DNA of 36,626 bases from a gamma proteobacterium symbiont of Ctena orbiculata (GCA_003094555.1 NATW01000093.1:1-36626); one strand, 5' to 3'. Positions 8,975-18,760 are shown, numbered from the stretch's first letter. Numbers and translations are program-made. Notes: generated from the letters alone by a model not told the origin.

Positions 8975-10933
8975 TTACTCAGGTTTAGCCAAGAAGTAAC
9001 CCTGCCCGCCGTCCAGGTTGAGCTGTTGCAGAGTCGCCCAGACCTGTTCCGTCTCCACGGCCTCTCCCACCACCTTGATCTCCAGTCCGTGTGCGATATA
9101 GACCAATGCCTGGATAAAAAACTGGTTCTCCGCACTCGCCTGTAGCTCCCTGAGGTAACTGCCATCGATCTTCAGATAGTCGACTTTGATGGTTTTCAGG
9201 TAGCCGAATGCACTCTGGCTGCGTCCAAAATGGTCAAGGGAGAAGGCCGCGCCATAGCGTCTGATCACTTGGATAAAGGCTCTAACCTCTTCGAGCTGTG
9301 AAACAGCGCCATACTCCGGCATCTCAAAGATCAGGCGCCGGGCAACATCCCTATTATCTGCCAGCTGTTGTTTTAACCAACTCAATAATCTGCTATTTTT
9401 CATACAGATAGGTGAAATATTGATGGTGTATCGAGTATTCTCCCTGGCCTCGCCGCGCAGACGCTGAATCACCTTACCGATCACCATCCGGTCGATCTCA
9501 GGGGTCAAACCCAATCTATCCGCATGGGGGATAAACAGGCCCGCGGATAGCAGCCGAGTCCCGGCTTGCTCATCCTCCTCCCTGATACGAACATAGACCT
9601 CATGATGCAGCACAGATTTGTCACGACAGGCAAACACCGGTTGGAACTGGAGTACGAATCTGTCATCCCGCAATGCGTGCAGGATCGTCGACTTCCAATC
9701 CGATCCCCCTCTAACCTTGGATATCTCGAGCTCACCCGGCATGTAGAGATGCCATGAATTGGCACCCTCGCTTTGTGCCGTACGCAGTGACATATCCGCT
9801 TGTGACAACAACTCTGAGACATTCTGTGCACCGTCATAGGAGGCCAAACCTATATGCCACGGATCCTGGCTCTCCCCATGGTTGGGATCGGCAAGACCGG
9901 ACAATCCGGACGAGAGGGTTTCACCCAGCTTGGATGCATCCGCCAAATGCATATCCTCGACAAACAGTGCGAAGTCTCCTCCAGTCAGATGCGCCAGATG
10001 GCCCTTGGCTATGGATTCATTAATCGCCTGCAAGGCGCCAGCGGTCCGCTTCAGCAGGTCATCCCCGGCCTGATAGCCGTGAGTATCATTAATCTCCTTG
10101 AGCTTTTCGACTTGGATCAGCGCCAATACGCCGGTGGAACACTCCTCCGGTGAAAGTAAAAGGTTGTTGACGGTATTGAGGAAGAAGCGCTTATTGGTAA
10201 GACCCGTCACCGGGTGACGGGATGCCTGGCGCTGCAAACCTTCGGTCAACCGCTCCAATCTTTCAATCATCTGTTTGACCTTGGTGGACATCCGGTTCAT
10301 CGCCAGGACGATGCGTCTCAGATCCAAGGTTTTGGGCAGTTTCTCGATGGTGGGAAATTCCCGATTAACAATGGCATTCGCCTGTCGCTCCACCTGCCTG
10401 AGGGGTTTAAGTACCAGCTGTAGGGTGAATACGCCCAGTAACAGCACCACCAATGCACTGATCAGAAACCAGCGGAAGATCTCCACACTGTTCTCCCACA
10501 GCTGACGATGGGCAAAACCTGGATGGCTCTGTACCACCACCTTTCCGGCCTGAACCCAACCTGACATCACGATGGCTTTGCCGATCGGTGTGCTGAGTGG
10601 AAACTGTTCGATAAACCATGGGGGAACTCCCTCAAGGGTGAGCGCCAGTTTACGATCCACCAGTGGCTCTCCCTGCATATCCTGAATCACCACAAGACGG
10701 TAGTATCCCCGATCGAAGATAGCGTCGGTCATGGATGTGACTGTGGCAAGATCCCCCTCAGCCATGTGCTTCGAAATCGACAGTCCCAGTGAGGTCGCCG
10801 TGTCCTGGGCATGGGATTCCAATTGTGACTCGAGATAGGCACGTGTATTTTGCACACTGATGAAGAAGGTGCCGGTAAACACCAGAATCAACAACACAGT
10901 GATCAAAATTATCAATTGTCGTGACAATGTCAT
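8975..10933 (-). CDS. lapD: LapD-like c-di-GMP receptor controlling adhesin proteolysis
   Basis: The 652-aa inner-membrane protein has TM1 at 5-27, a periplasmic LapD/MoxY-type domain to about 150, TM2 at about 154-176, HAMP to about 225, GGDEF at about 235-400 and EAL at about 410-652. Both output domains are degenerate: the GGDEF site reads TGGDFA (317-322) and the EAL motif reads EVY (445-447). It should bind c-di-GMP without making or degrading it. Trp126 in SGWVQAGKVVVQSHPG corresponds to the LapD tryptophan that contacts LapG. By family knowledge, c-di-GMP-bound LapD sequesters LapG and keeps the adhesin on the surface. It lies 95 bp downstream of lapG in the same orientation, so the two are probably cotranscribed. 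Confidence 0.94.
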   Translation of the reverse strand: MTLSRQLIILITVLLILVFTGTFFISVQNTRAYLESQLESHAQDTATSLGLSISKHMAEGDLATVTSMTDAIFDRGYYRLVVIQDMQGEPLVDRKLALTLEGVPPWFIEQFPLSTPIGKAIVMSGWVQAGKVVVQSHPGFAHRQLWENSVEIFRWFLISALVVLLLGVFTLQLVLKPLRQVERQANAIVNREFPTIEKLPKTLDLRRIVLAMNRMSTKVKQMIERLERLTEGLQRQASRHPVTGLTNKRFFLNTVNNLLLSPEECSTGVLALIQVEKLKEINDTHGYQAGDDLLKRTAGALQAINESIAKGHLAHLTGGDFALFVEDMHLADASKLGETLSSGLSGLADPNHGESQDPWHIGLASYDGAQNVSELLSQADMSLRTAQSEGANSWHLYMPGELEISKVRGGSDWKSTILHALRDDRFVLQFQPVFACRDKSVLHHEVYVRIREEDEQAGTRLLSAGLFIPHADRLGLTPEIDRMVIGKVIQRLRGEARENTRYTINISPICMKNSRLLSWLKQQLADNRDVARRLIFEMPEYGAVSQLEEVRAFIQVIRRYGAAFSLDHFGRSQSAFGYLKTIKVDYLKIDGSYLRELQASAENQFFIQALVYIAHGLEIKVVGEAVETEQVWATLQQLNLDGGQGYFLAKPE

Positions 10934-11028
10934 GAGCTTTCCATCCTATACCGATCGATGATGACAGCATCGATGTTCTATTGAAAACAAATTATCAAAT
11001 CCATCTCCGTCCATTGAGTATTTTTCTT

Positions 11029-11715
11029 TCACCGTTTTGCCTCCTGCTCCATTCTTTTCTTTAACTCCTGCCATAGACTGAGCCGGGTTGAAGGACCCAC
11101 CTTTTTCCCTTTACCCAAACTTTTCGCCAGCCATAGACCGTCGGCATTGAAACTATACACTGGGGTAAGGTCAAGGCGGTTGCTGGCAGACAGCAGCTGG
11201 GGATTGAGATTATCCAACACCTTGGGTATCGAGGATGGTTGAGGATAGTAGGTCAAGACCATGTGGGACTGATTCAACTTAACCGATTTAACATACATGA
11301 TGCGCAACTTATCTTCCGCCACCCCCATCTCCTTCAAGGTGAAGTATTTGGCGATTGAGTAGTCCTCGCAGTCACCGCCCTCGTGCACCAGCAGTTCCAA
11401 AGGGGTTGCCCAATAGTCATCCTTACCCCACAGATCGGCATCGGATTGATAGGGAATTTGATTAAAGAAATCGTTGACCCGTCTTAACTTCTCGATTTCA
11501 TCGGCCTGATGATTCTCGACCATCAAACGACGCCAGGATGCTACCCGATCCCCTGCCTGATCACCAAAATTCTGTTTCGCCCAAGCGATTACCTCATCCG
11601 TCAGATCGATGCTTTCAGCAAAGGCAATCGCCACACCCAGCCAGAGTATTGCAGAGATCAGCAAGGCTGGAATGGATCGTTGTCTATGTTCCTTTAAGCG
11701 CAAATAACCCGTCAC
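11029..11715 (-). CDS. lapG: LapG-like periplasmic cysteine protease (transglutaminase-like, BTLCP)
   Basis: About 228 aa. A signal peptide core (IPALLISAILWLGVAIAFA) is followed by the mature protease. The catalytic triad is visible as Cys in GGDCEDY, His in SHMVLTYY and Asp in VLDNLNP (residues 116, 151 and 168 from the GTG). The spacing resembles P. fluorescens LapG, and the acidic residues flanking the Cys match the Ca2+ site. By family knowledge it cuts the adhesin at the di-alanine when c-di-GMP is low, releasing it from the cell. The start is uncertain because no ATG precedes the signal peptide: GTG 11715 is used here and TTG 11718 is the alternative, and neither has a clear ribosome site. 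The adjacent lapD and the PAAG site in the adhesin complete the circuit. Confidence 0.92.
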   Translation of the reverse strand: MTGYLRLKEHRQRSIPALLISAILWLGVAIAFAESIDLTDEVIAWAKQNFGDQAGDRVASWRRLMVENHQADEIEKLRRVNDFFNQIPYQSDADLWGKDDYWATPLELLVHEGGDCEDYSIAKYFTLKEMGVAEDKLRIMYVKSVKLNQSHMVLTYYPQPSSIPKVLDNLNPQLLSASNRLDLTPVYSFNADGLWLAKSLGKGKKVGPSTRLSLWQELKKRMEQEAKR

Positions 11716-11718
11716 CAA

Positions 11719-12020
11719 TACACTCGAATTCCAGCGGTTGGCTGTAAGATGGTCCCAGGAGATCCCGGGATTTAGGGCCTGTTAACAGGTCCTTGGGAAG
11801 ACTTGCGAATAACTGGATATTTCGAAGGTAGGCTTGCCGCGATTTTAATTCAGAATCGCAGCAAGGATGCCGCAGAGACTCATTCTGGCACACTCCAGTA
11901 CTTCCATAGCTTCCTTAGGAATATGTCGACTGTCCGATCGATATCTTGATGCTGTGGAAGGGCCTTGGTGCCAATAAGCAACGGCCTCTCGAGGTATGTT
12001 GCTTATTGGCATCCAGATCT
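11719..12020. other. Intergenic region between ppdK and lapG with palindromes
   Basis: I see no convincing gene here. The region contains the perfect 12-bp palindrome CCTGTTAACAGG (11778-11789), a GCGATT...AATCGC inverted repeat near 11838-11858, and a long hairpin next to the ppdK stop. A short minus-strand reading frame crosses it but resembles nothing and has no ribosome site. The lapG promoter must lie here but is not obvious. Confidence 0.7.
11969..12011 (-). terminator. Hairpin directly downstream of ppdK
   Basis: The perfect 14-bp arms TGCCAATAAGCAAC and GTTGCTTATTGGCA are separated by 15 nt, starting 9 nt after the ppdK stop. There is no U-run, so it may be a 3'-end stabiliser, a Rho-assisted terminator or a repeat rather than a classical intrinsic terminator. 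Confidence 0.45.
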
Positions 12021-14789
12021 CTAAGCCTGGGTCAGCAGGCTGGCATGGGCCGCCGCCAACCTGGCGACCGGCACACGAGGCGCTGAGCAGGAGACATAAT
12101 TGAGCCCGGCATGATGGCAGAATGCGATCGAACTGGGATGACCGCCATGTTCACCACAGATCCCGACGCTCAAATCCTGGTTTTTCTGGCGCCCCCAATC
12201 CACTGCCAGCTGCATGAGTTTGCCGACACCTTTCTCATCCAGCACCTCAAAGGGATTGTCTTTGAGGATATCGTTCTGGTTATACATGGGTAAGAACTTG
12301 TTCTCGGCATCCTCCCGGGAGAAGGAGAATGTGGCCTGGGTCAGATCATTGGTGCCGAAGGAGAAGAACTCCGCCTCCTCCACCAGGGAATCGGCCCGCA
12401 TACAGGCCCGCACCACCTCAATCATGGTACCGAAGCGGAAGTTGATCTTGTGACCATAGTTTTTCTCCACATCGGCGCGAATCTCATCCACCATCACCTT
12501 GACCCGCTTTAACTCCTCGGCCGTGCAGACCTGGGGCACCATCATTTGCGGATGCACCTCAAGATCCTTGGCGGCACATTCCGCAGCGGCTTCCAGGATA
12601 GCGCGGATCTGCATGCTGTAGATCTCCGGGAACGTTATGCCAAGGCGTACACCACGATGACCCAGCATGGGATTGGTCTCGGTCAGCACCCGAACCTTGC
12701 GCAGCATGGTCTGTTTCTTCTCGATCGCCTGTTCCACCAGGCTCTCATCCACCATATGGCGCAGTGAATCAGCCTCCTGCTTGGCGTGCTCAGGGTCCTG
12801 CAATAACATCATGCTGCCGGCAAGCACATTCATACCGCGCACCGAATTGCGCAGATGATGCAGCTCATCCAGATCGCTCAGCAACTGCTGCTCAGTGGGT
12901 AAGAACTCATGGATGGGGGGATCGAGGAGTCGAATGGTCACCGGCCTGGGGGCCATCACCTCGAGGATCTCCTTGAAGTCGCTGCGCTGCATGGGCAGCA
13001 GCTTATCCAGGGCGGCCTGGCGTTGCTCCGGGGTCTCGGCGACGATCATCTCGATCACCACCGGCAGACGGTCCACCGCGTTGAACATGCGCTCGGTGCG
13101 GCACAGGCCGATCCCCATTGCACCATACTTCAGCGCCCGGGTGGCATCGGTGGCGGTATCCGCATTCGCCATGACCCGCAGGTAGGCGGCTTCATCGGCC
13201 CATCTCAGCAAGCGGTTCAACTCCTCGGTGAAATCGGGTTCCACCATGGGTATCTGCCCCAGAAAGACGTTGCCGCTGCTGCCGTCGATGGTGATCATGT
13301 CGCCCTCTCGGATCACGGTAGCATGGGCCACCGCCTCCCGGCGCTGGACATCGACACTGATGCCCTCGGCCCCGGCCACACAGGGCTTGCCCATCCCCCG
13401 CGCCACCACGGCCGCATGCGAGGTCTTGCCGCCGCGGCTGGTGAGTATGCCCTCCGAGGCGAAGAAGCCATGGATATCCTCCGGCTTGGTCTCTTCCCGC
13501 AACAGGATCACCTTCTGCCCCTGCTCCTTGCCCATCAGCTCCGCCCGGTCGGCATCGAACACCGCCAGGCCGCTGGCGGCGCCAGGGGAGGCCGGCAGTC
13601 CCTGGGCGATCGGTTCGGCCTTGTTTTCATTGTTCAGTCTGGGATAGAGCATCTGTTCCAGATAGGCGGGATCTATGCGCAGCAGCGCCTGTTCCCGGTC
13701 GATCAACGCCTCCTCCACCATCTCCACGGAGGTGCGCACCATGGCCGTGGCATTCATCTTGCCGTTACGGGTTTGCAGGCAATAGAGGGTGCCACGCTCG
13801 ATGGTGAACTCGAAGTCCTGTACCTCTTTGTAGTGATTCTCCAGTTTCTGGCGCAACTCCTCGAGCTGCTCCGCCATCTCCGGCATCTCGTCCGCCAAGC
13901 GGGCGATCGGTTTCGGGGTGCGGATACCGGCAACCACATCCTCCCCCTGGGCATTCACCAGATACTCGCCAAACAGCTTGTTCTCCCCGGTGCCGGGATT
14001 TCGCGTGAAGGCGACCCCGGTGGCGGAGTCGTTACCCCGATTACCGAACACCATGGTACAGACATTCACCGCTGTGCCATTGGCCATCTCCGGGGTGATG
14101 TTGAATTGCTGCCGATAGTCCACCGCGCGCTTGCCCATCCAGGAGCCGAAGACCGCCTTGATGGCGATCTCCAGCTGATCGTAGGGATCCTCCGGAAACG
14201 GCCTGCCGGTATGCGTTTCGAACACCTTGAGAAAGCGCTTGCAGATCTCCTCCAGGTCATCCGCGGAGAGGCCCACATCCTCGGTGACATGGGCGTTCTG
14301 CTTGACCGCCTCGAACTCCTCGTCAAAGGCCTCGTCCGGCACACCCAGGGCAACCTTGCCAAACAGTTGAATAAAGCGGCGATAGGCGTCATAACCGAAA
14401 CGGTGATCACCGGTCTGTTCGATGACCCCCTGCAGGGTGCTGCTGTTCAGACCGAGATTGAGGATGGTGTCCATCATCCCGGGCATCGACATCGCAGAAC
14501 CGGAACGCACAGAAACCAGGAGCGGATTCCCTGCATCGCCGAAACCCTTGCCGGTGGCGGCCTCCACCTGTTGCATGTGGACGCGTACAGCGTCCATCAG
14601 ATTATCCGGCAGGGTCTTGGATTCATTGGCCAGGTAATCGAGACACGCCTCTGTGCTGATCACGAACCCAGGTGGTACATTCAGACCGAACTGGGTCATT
14701 TCACAAAGGTTCGCCCCTTTTCCACCCAACAATTTCTTGTCCTTGCCATCTCCTTCGTGAAATGCATAGACATGTCGTTTTTGACTCAT
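12021..14789 (-). CDS. ppdK: Pyruvate, phosphate dikinase
   Basis: The 922-aa enzyme interconverts pyruvate, ATP and Pi with phosphoenolpyruvate, AMP and PPi in the cytoplasm. The N-terminal nucleotide-binding domain begins LLGGKGANLCEM (21-31). The central phosphohistidine domain has GGKTSHAAVVARGMGKPC with His458. The C-terminal PEP-binding TIM barrel carries VGICGEHGG with the catalytic Cys near 878. The conserved PRVPVARLAAAHA tail is present. All domains are intact and the length is normal. AGGGG lies about 11 nt before the ATG. It is divergent from valS, with 165 bp between the starts. No dikinase regulatory protein gene is adjacent. Confidence 0.97.
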   Translation of the reverse strand: MSQKRHVYAFHEGDGKDKKLLGGKGANLCEMTQFGLNVPPGFVISTEACLDYLANESKTLPDNLMDAVRVHMQQVEAATGKGFGDAGNPLLVSVRSGSAMSMPGMMDTILNLGLNSSTLQGVIEQTGDHRFGYDAYRRFIQLFGKVALGVPDEAFDEEFEAVKQNAHVTEDVGLSADDLEEICKRFLKVFETHTGRPFPEDPYDQLEIAIKAVFGSWMGKRAVDYRQQFNITPEMANGTAVNVCTMVFGNRGNDSATGVAFTRNPGTGENKLFGEYLVNAQGEDVVAGIRTPKPIARLADEMPEMAEQLEELRQKLENHYKEVQDFEFTIERGTLYCLQTRNGKMNATAMVRTSVEMVEEALIDREQALLRIDPAYLEQMLYPRLNNENKAEPIAQGLPASPGAASGLAVFDADRAELMGKEQGQKVILLREETKPEDIHGFFASEGILTSRGGKTSHAAVVARGMGKPCVAGAEGISVDVQRREAVAHATVIREGDMITIDGSSGNVFLGQIPMVEPDFTEELNRLLRWADEAAYLRVMANADTATDATRALKYGAMGIGLCRTERMFNAVDRLPVVIEMIVAETPEQRQAALDKLLPMQRSDFKEILEVMAPRPVTIRLLDPPIHEFLPTEQQLLSDLDELHHLRNSVRGMNVLAGSMMLLQDPEHAKQEADSLRHMVDESLVEQAIEKKQTMLRKVRVLTETNPMLGHRGVRLGITFPEIYSMQIRAILEAAAECAAKDLEVHPQMMVPQVCTAEELKRVKVMVDEIRADVEKNYGHKINFRFGTMIEVVRACMRADSLVEEAEFFSFGTNDLTQATFSFSREDAENKFLPMYNQNDILKDNPFEVLDEKGVGKLMQLAVDWGRQKNQDLSVGICGEHGGHPSSIAFCHHAGLNYVSCSAPRVPVARLAAAHASLLTQA

Positions 14790-14913
14790 TTTATCTTTTC
14801 CCCTCTATTACTATCTGAGCTGGCCTGGACCAGCTCATACCATTTACCGACCACCCTGTCAGTTACTTAACTTTAGGCGACAGATAAGCGCACGCTTTTC
14901 ATATCAAGCAGGT

Positions 14914-14919
14914 TATAAT
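14914..14919 (+). promoter_or_regulatory. Candidate -10 box for valS
   Basis: TATAAT sits 35 bp before the valS ATG in the 165-bp divergent gap with ppdK. No good -35 hexamer is visible at normal spacing, so this is a partial promoter match. Confidence 0.4.
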
Positions 14920-14954
14920 ACTCCCTTTTTGTTGCTGAACAATTAACGAGATCC

Positions 14955-17819
14955 ATGGAAAAAACCTACGACCCCCACGCCATTGAGCAGCGCTGGTACC
15001 AGACCTGGGAAACGCGCGGTTATTTCGCCCCAAGCCAGACCGGCAGTGACAGCTACTGCATCATGATTCCGCCACCCAATGTCACCGGCAGCCTGCACAT
15101 GGGACATGGTTTCAACAATACCATCATGGATACCCTGATCCGCTACCACCGCATGCAGGGCGACAACACCCTGTGGCAGGCTGGCTCCGACCATGCAGGT
15201 ATCGCCACCCAGATGGTGGTGGAGCGCCAGCTCGAAGCGGAGGACAAGGAACGTCATGACCTGGGAAGGGATCGATTCATCGAACGGATCTGGGAGTGGC
15301 GGAAAGAGTCCGGTGGCAATATCTCCCGTCAATTGCGCCGCCTTGGCTCCTCGCTGGATTGGCAAAACGAACGCTTCACCATGGATGAGGGGCTCTCACA
15401 AGCGGTCAAGGAGGTCTTCATCCGTCTCTACGAAGAGGGATTGATCTACCGCGGAAAACGTCTGGTCAACTGGGATCCCAAGCTGCACACCGCTGTCTCA
15501 GACCTGGAGGTCCTGTCGGAGGAGGAGTATGGCCACATGTGGCATATGCGCTATCCCCTGACCAACGGCCAGGGTCACCTGAGCGTGGCCACAACCCGTC
15601 CCGAGACCATGCTCGGCGACTGTGCGGTGGCGGTAAATCCCAGCGATGAACGCTATAAACACCTGATCGGTGAACTGCTTGAGCTGCCCCTGACCGGACG
15701 CCGCATCCCGATCATTGCCGACGAAGAACATGTGGATCCGGAGTTCGGCACAGGTTGCGTGAAGATTACCCCTGCCCATGACTTCAACGACTATGCGGTC
15801 TGGCAGCGTCATCGGGATGAGATCACCATCAGCGAGCAGATCCATGGCGGGTTGATCAATATCTTCACCGCGGATGCCGGGATACGGAAAAACGACGAGG
15901 GGGAAGGCAACCTGATCCCGCAGCAATACATCGGTATGGACCGCTACGACGCGCGTAAGCAGATCGTCGCTGATCTCGAGCAGCAGGGGCTGCTGGAGAA
16001 GATCGACGACCACAAACTGATGGTCCCCAGAGGCGACCGCTCCGGCGCAGTCATCGAACCCTTTCTCACCGATCAGTGGTACGTCAAGATCGCCCCCCTG
16101 GCCAAACCCGCCATCGAAGCGGTGGAGAGCGGAAAAATCCGCTTTGTCCCTGATAATTGGAAGAACACCTATTACGAGTGGATGCGCAATATCCAGGACT
16201 GGTGTATCAGCCGTCAGATCTGGTGGGGTCATCGTATCCCCGCCTGGTACGATGACCAGGGCAATGTCTATGTGGGCCGCTCGGAAGCGGAAGTCCGTGC
16301 CCGGCACAACCTGGATGAGGACTATCCCCTGCAACAGGACGAGGATGTGCTCGATACCTGGTTCAGTTCCGCCCTCTGGCCCTTCTCCACCCTGGGCTGG
16401 CCGGAGCAGACCGATCGGCTGAAGAACTTCTACCCCACCAGCGTACTGGTGACCGGCTTCGATATCATCTTCTTCTGGGTCGCGCGGATGATCATGATGG
16501 GGATCAAGTTCATGGATGAGGTACCCTTCAAGGAGGTCTATGTGCATGGCCTGGTACGTGACTCCCATGGCGACAAGATGTCCAAATCGAAGGGAAACGT
16601 GCTCGATCCTATCGATCTCATCGACGGCATCGAGCTGGAAAAACTGGTGCAGAAGCGCACCAGCGGCATGATGCAGCCGCAGCTGGCGAAAAAGATCGAA
16701 AAACTGACCCGCAAGGAGTTTCCCGAGGGCATCCCCAGCTTCGGCACCGATGCCCTGCGTTTTACCTTTGCCGCCCTTGCGGCGACGGGCCGGGATATCA
16801 AATTCGACCTGGGGCGCATCGAGGGCTATCGCAACTTCTGCAACAAACTGTGGAACGCCACCCGCTATGTGATGATGAATGTGGAGGGAGAGGATTGTGG
16901 TGTGCAGGGGGTGAAAACCGGCCACTCCGAACCTGCCGCCGCCCTGGAGCGGTCCGCCGCAGACCGCTGGATCATGTCGCGTCTGCAAAAGACCAAGCTG
17001 GCCGTGGCGGAGGCCATCGAGGGCTACCGTTTCGATCATGCCGCCCAGGCGATCTATGAGTTCACCTGGAATGAGTATTGCGACTGGTACCTGGAGCTGA
17101 GCAAGCCGGTACTCAACGACGACAACGCCTCGGATGCGGCCAAGCGCGGCACCCGTCGCACCCTGGTCAGGGTATTGGAAAACCTGTTGCGTCTGACCCA
17201 TCCGATCATGCCTTTTATCACCGAAGAGATCTGGCAGCGGGTTGCCCCCATCGCCGGTGTAATCGATGCAGGGCAGGATGGCGCAACCATCATGCACCAG
17301 CCCTTCCCCACCCAGCGCGAATCGCTCATCAACGAGGAGGCTGAGAGAGAGATGGCCTGGGTGATGCAGTTCATTCTCGGCATTCGCAAGATCAAGGGCG
17401 AGATGAACATCGCCCCCGGCAAACCGGTGCCTGTGATCCTGGCCAACGCCAGTGGGCGTGACAAGGCATTGGCAGAACAACATCGCCATTTCCTCGACTT
17501 CCTCGCCCGCACCGAGTCGATCCAAGTCCTGGCCAAAGGTGAGGATGAGCCGGAGTCGGCCACGGCACTGATCGGCGACATGAAGGTACTGATTCCCCTT
17601 GCCGGGTTGATCGACAAGGAGGCGGAGAGCAAGCGTCTGGAAAAGGAGATCGGGCGTATGCAGAACGATGTGGAGCGCATCGAAAAGAAACTGGCCAATC
17701 CCAACTTTGTCGACAAGGCGCCTCAGGCTGTTGTGGACAAGGAGCGTGAAAAACTGGCGGATAGCCAAGGCGCCCTTGATACCCTGCAACTGCAGTTGGA
17801 AAAGATCAGAAAGCTGTAG
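14955..17819 (+). CDS. valS: Valyl-tRNA synthetase
   Basis: This 954-aa class I aminoacyl-tRNA synthetase charges tRNA-Val. The HIGH motif is HMGH at 48-51 after PPPNVTGSL, and KMSKS is at 541-545 ([14 protein letters not shown]). The CP1 editing domain lies between them. The anticodon-binding region covers about 650-830. The C-terminal coiled coil characteristic of ValRS is at about 885-954 ([23 protein letters not shown]). Length matches E. coli ValRS and no key residue is missing. It stands alone: in several other gammaproteobacteria valS follows pepA/holC, which are not seen here. Confidence 0.98.
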   Translation: MEKTYDPHAIEQRWYQTWETRGYFAPSQTGSDSYCIMIPPPNVTGSLHMGHGFNNTIMDTLIRYHRMQGDNTLWQAGSDHAGIATQMVVERQLEAEDKERHDLGRDRFIERIWEWRKESGGNISRQLRRLGSSLDWQNERFTMDEGLSQAVKEVFIRLYEEGLIYRGKRLVNWDPKLHTAVSDLEVLSEEEYGHMWHMRYPLTNGQGHLSVATTRPETMLGDCAVAVNPSDERYKHLIGELLELPLTGRRIPIIADEEHVDPEFGTGCVKITPAHDFNDYAVWQRHRDEITISEQIHGGLINIFTADAGIRKNDEGEGNLIPQQYIGMDRYDARKQIVADLEQQGLLEKIDDHKLMVPRGDRSGAVIEPFLTDQWYVKIAPLAKPAIEAVESGKIRFVPDNWKNTYYEWMRNIQDWCISRQIWWGHRIPAWYDDQGNVYVGRSEAEVRARHNLDEDYPLQQDEDVLDTWFSSALWPFSTLGWPEQTDRLKNFYPTSVLVTGFDIIFFWVARMIMMGIKFMDEVPFKEVYVHGLVRDSHGDKMSKSKGNVLDPIDLIDGIELEKLVQKRTSGMMQPQLAKKIEKLTRKEFPEGIPSFGTDALRFTFAALAATGRDIKFDLGRIEGYRNFCNKLWNATRYVMMNVEGEDCGVQGVKTGHSEPAAALERSAADRWIMSRLQKTKLAVAEAIEGYRFDHAAQAIYEFTWNEYCDWYLELSKPVLNDDNASDAAKRGTRRTLVRVLENLLRLTHPIMPFITEEIWQRVAPIAGVIDAGQDGATIMHQPFPTQRESLINEEAEREMAWVMQFILGIRKIKGEMNIAPGKPVPVILANASGRDKALAEQHRHFLDFLARTESIQVLAKGEDEPESATALIGDMKVLIPLAGLIDKEAESKRLEKEIGRMQNDVERIEKKLANPNFVDKAPQAVVDKEREKLADSQGALDTLQLQLEKIRKL

Positions 17820-17829
17820 CCATCAACAC

Positions 17830-17850
17830 ACCCTCCCCCTAAGGGAGGGT
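17830..17850 (+). terminator. Hairpin after valS
   Basis: The 8-bp perfect stem ACCCTCCC/GGGAGGGT has a 5-nt loop and begins 10 nt after the valS stop. It has no poly-T tail, so terminator function is uncertain. Confidence 0.45.
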
Positions 17851-18004
17851 GATATGAAAACCAAGTCGCAATTGAATGCGACTAGACTCAAAATCATACT
17901 TGATCATCCACCATGATCAGTCATGCGGTGGTAGCTGCGAGAATTGAGTAGTGGCTTGAAAAGCTATTAAGTTGAGGTGTTCGCTGCGCTCAAAGATTTA
18001 ATAT

Positions 18005-18162
18005 CCCCCTCTCCCTGGCCCTCTCCCGCGAGGGGAGAGGGAATGCACGGATCAAGGCTGTTCTTGTACAGAAAGCGTGTCTACCAACTGACATGTAGCT
18101 TTGGATACACTCTATAATAACGTCCCCTCTCCCCTCGCGGGAGAGGGCTAGGGAGAGGGGGA
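18005..18162. repeat. Pair of inverted REP-like palindromic elements
   Basis: Copy 1 (18005-18042) and copy 2 (18123-18162) are near-exact reverse complements about 80 bp apart. Each contains an internal hairpin with 9-bp arms CCCTCTCCC/GGGAGAGGG around GCGAG or its complement. The layout matches REP/BIME elements, which are common between genes in gammaproteobacteria. The segment between the copies shows no coding signal. Confidence 0.75.
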
Positions 18163-18248
18163 ACCAACAACCCGTGAACGAAGTGAACTCATTCATTCAG
18201 AATTAAAAAAACCATTACCCAATACTGCTGTTAATAATAGGAGGACCA

Positions 18249-18647
18249 ATGCCCCATCTACAATTCGATATCAACAAAACAGCATCGGATATAGAAAAAC
18301 AGATAATTGCTTCTGAGGTGCGCACCCTGTTTGCAGAGGTGATGGATACCGGCATGGATCATGTCGCGGTTTCGATTCGTGAATTCGGTACCTACAATCT
18401 TTCAATCGGCCGCGTGGAAGAGCCGGAAAAAGGCGTTGCACTCATCAATGCGGACATTCGAAGCGGCCGCACCCTGCAGCAGCGCAGGGACTTGGCATTG
18501 GGCTTTATGGCGATCATCAACAGAACCCTGGCGGTCCCCCAGGAGCATATCTATGTCACCTTCACCGAGCATAAGGGAGAGGATTTCCACCTGTTTGAGA
18601 AGCATCTGACCAGTTGGCAGCAGGGAGAGGATCCCTTGGCAGACTAA
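18249..18647 (+). CDS. Tautomerase superfamily protein
   Basis: This 132-aa protein starts MPHLQFDINK. After removal of Met, Pro1 would be the N-terminal catalytic base typical of the 4-oxalocrotonate tautomerase/MIF superfamily. The double beta-alpha-beta length and an ending such as QEHIYVTFTEHKGEDF fit the longer monomer class (MIF, malonate semialdehyde decarboxylase or cis-CaaD size). Substrate cannot be inferred. The start is supported by AGGAGG about 5 nt upstream. An intradiol dioxygenase lies nearby on the other strand, but the two are convergent and separated by repeats, so a shared aromatic pathway is only a weak hint. Confidence 0.75.
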   Translation: MPHLQFDINKTASDIEKQIIASEVRTLFAEVMDTGMDHVAVSIREFGTYNLSIGRVEEPEKGVALINADIRSGRTLQQRRDLALGFMAIINRTLAVPQEHIYVTFTEHKGEDFHLFEKHLTSWQQGEDPLAD

Positions 18648-18704
18648 TCGCAAAAGCTTCTCTTGATAACATCTTGTCGATGGCGTTGCCGGAATGGTTT
18701 AATC

Positions 18705-18725
18705 CTAGGGCCTGTTAACACTAAT
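18705..18725 (+). repeat. Dispersed short repeat, copy A
   Basis: The 21-bp segment beginning CTAGGGCCTGTT and ending AACACTAAT is identical to the one at 31069-31089. A 15-bp core (TAGGGCCTGTTAACA) also occurs at 11773-11787. Flanking sequences are unrelated, which marks it as a discrete repeat. Confidence 0.7.
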
Positions 18726-18760
18726 CCGGCTTGCCCCCTAATACAAAAACCCAAGAATCA

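Larger units (their letters stand above)
17820..18248. other. Repeat-rich intergenic region after valS
   Basis: This 429-bp stretch has no credible gene. Just after valS is the hairpin ACCCTCCC-CCTAA-GGGAGGGT (17830-17850), perfect but without a T-run. Further on are two inverted REP-like copies (listed separately). The small frames read through them (PLSLALSREGRG type) are artefacts of the palindromes. The last bases hold the strong ribosome site (AGGAGG) of the tautomerase gene. Confidence 0.75.

Noticed and set aside
11684-11893. 69-codon minus-strand frame upstream of lapG
   Set aside because: No ribosome site or family resemblance, and it covers palindromes and the lapG start.
12909-14870. 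Long 653-codon plus-strand frame opposite ppdK
   Set aside because: It is antisense to an intact, highly conserved ppdK, rich in His, Gly and Leu as expected from the complement, with no family resemblance.
15498-17789. 763-codon minus-strand frame opposite valS
   Set aside because: valS is unmistakable on the plus strand; the antisense frame reflects G+C-rich codon use.
17990-18196. 68-codon minus-strand frame
   Set aside because: It is translated from the REP-like inverted repeats (PLSLALSREGRG type), a common artefact.
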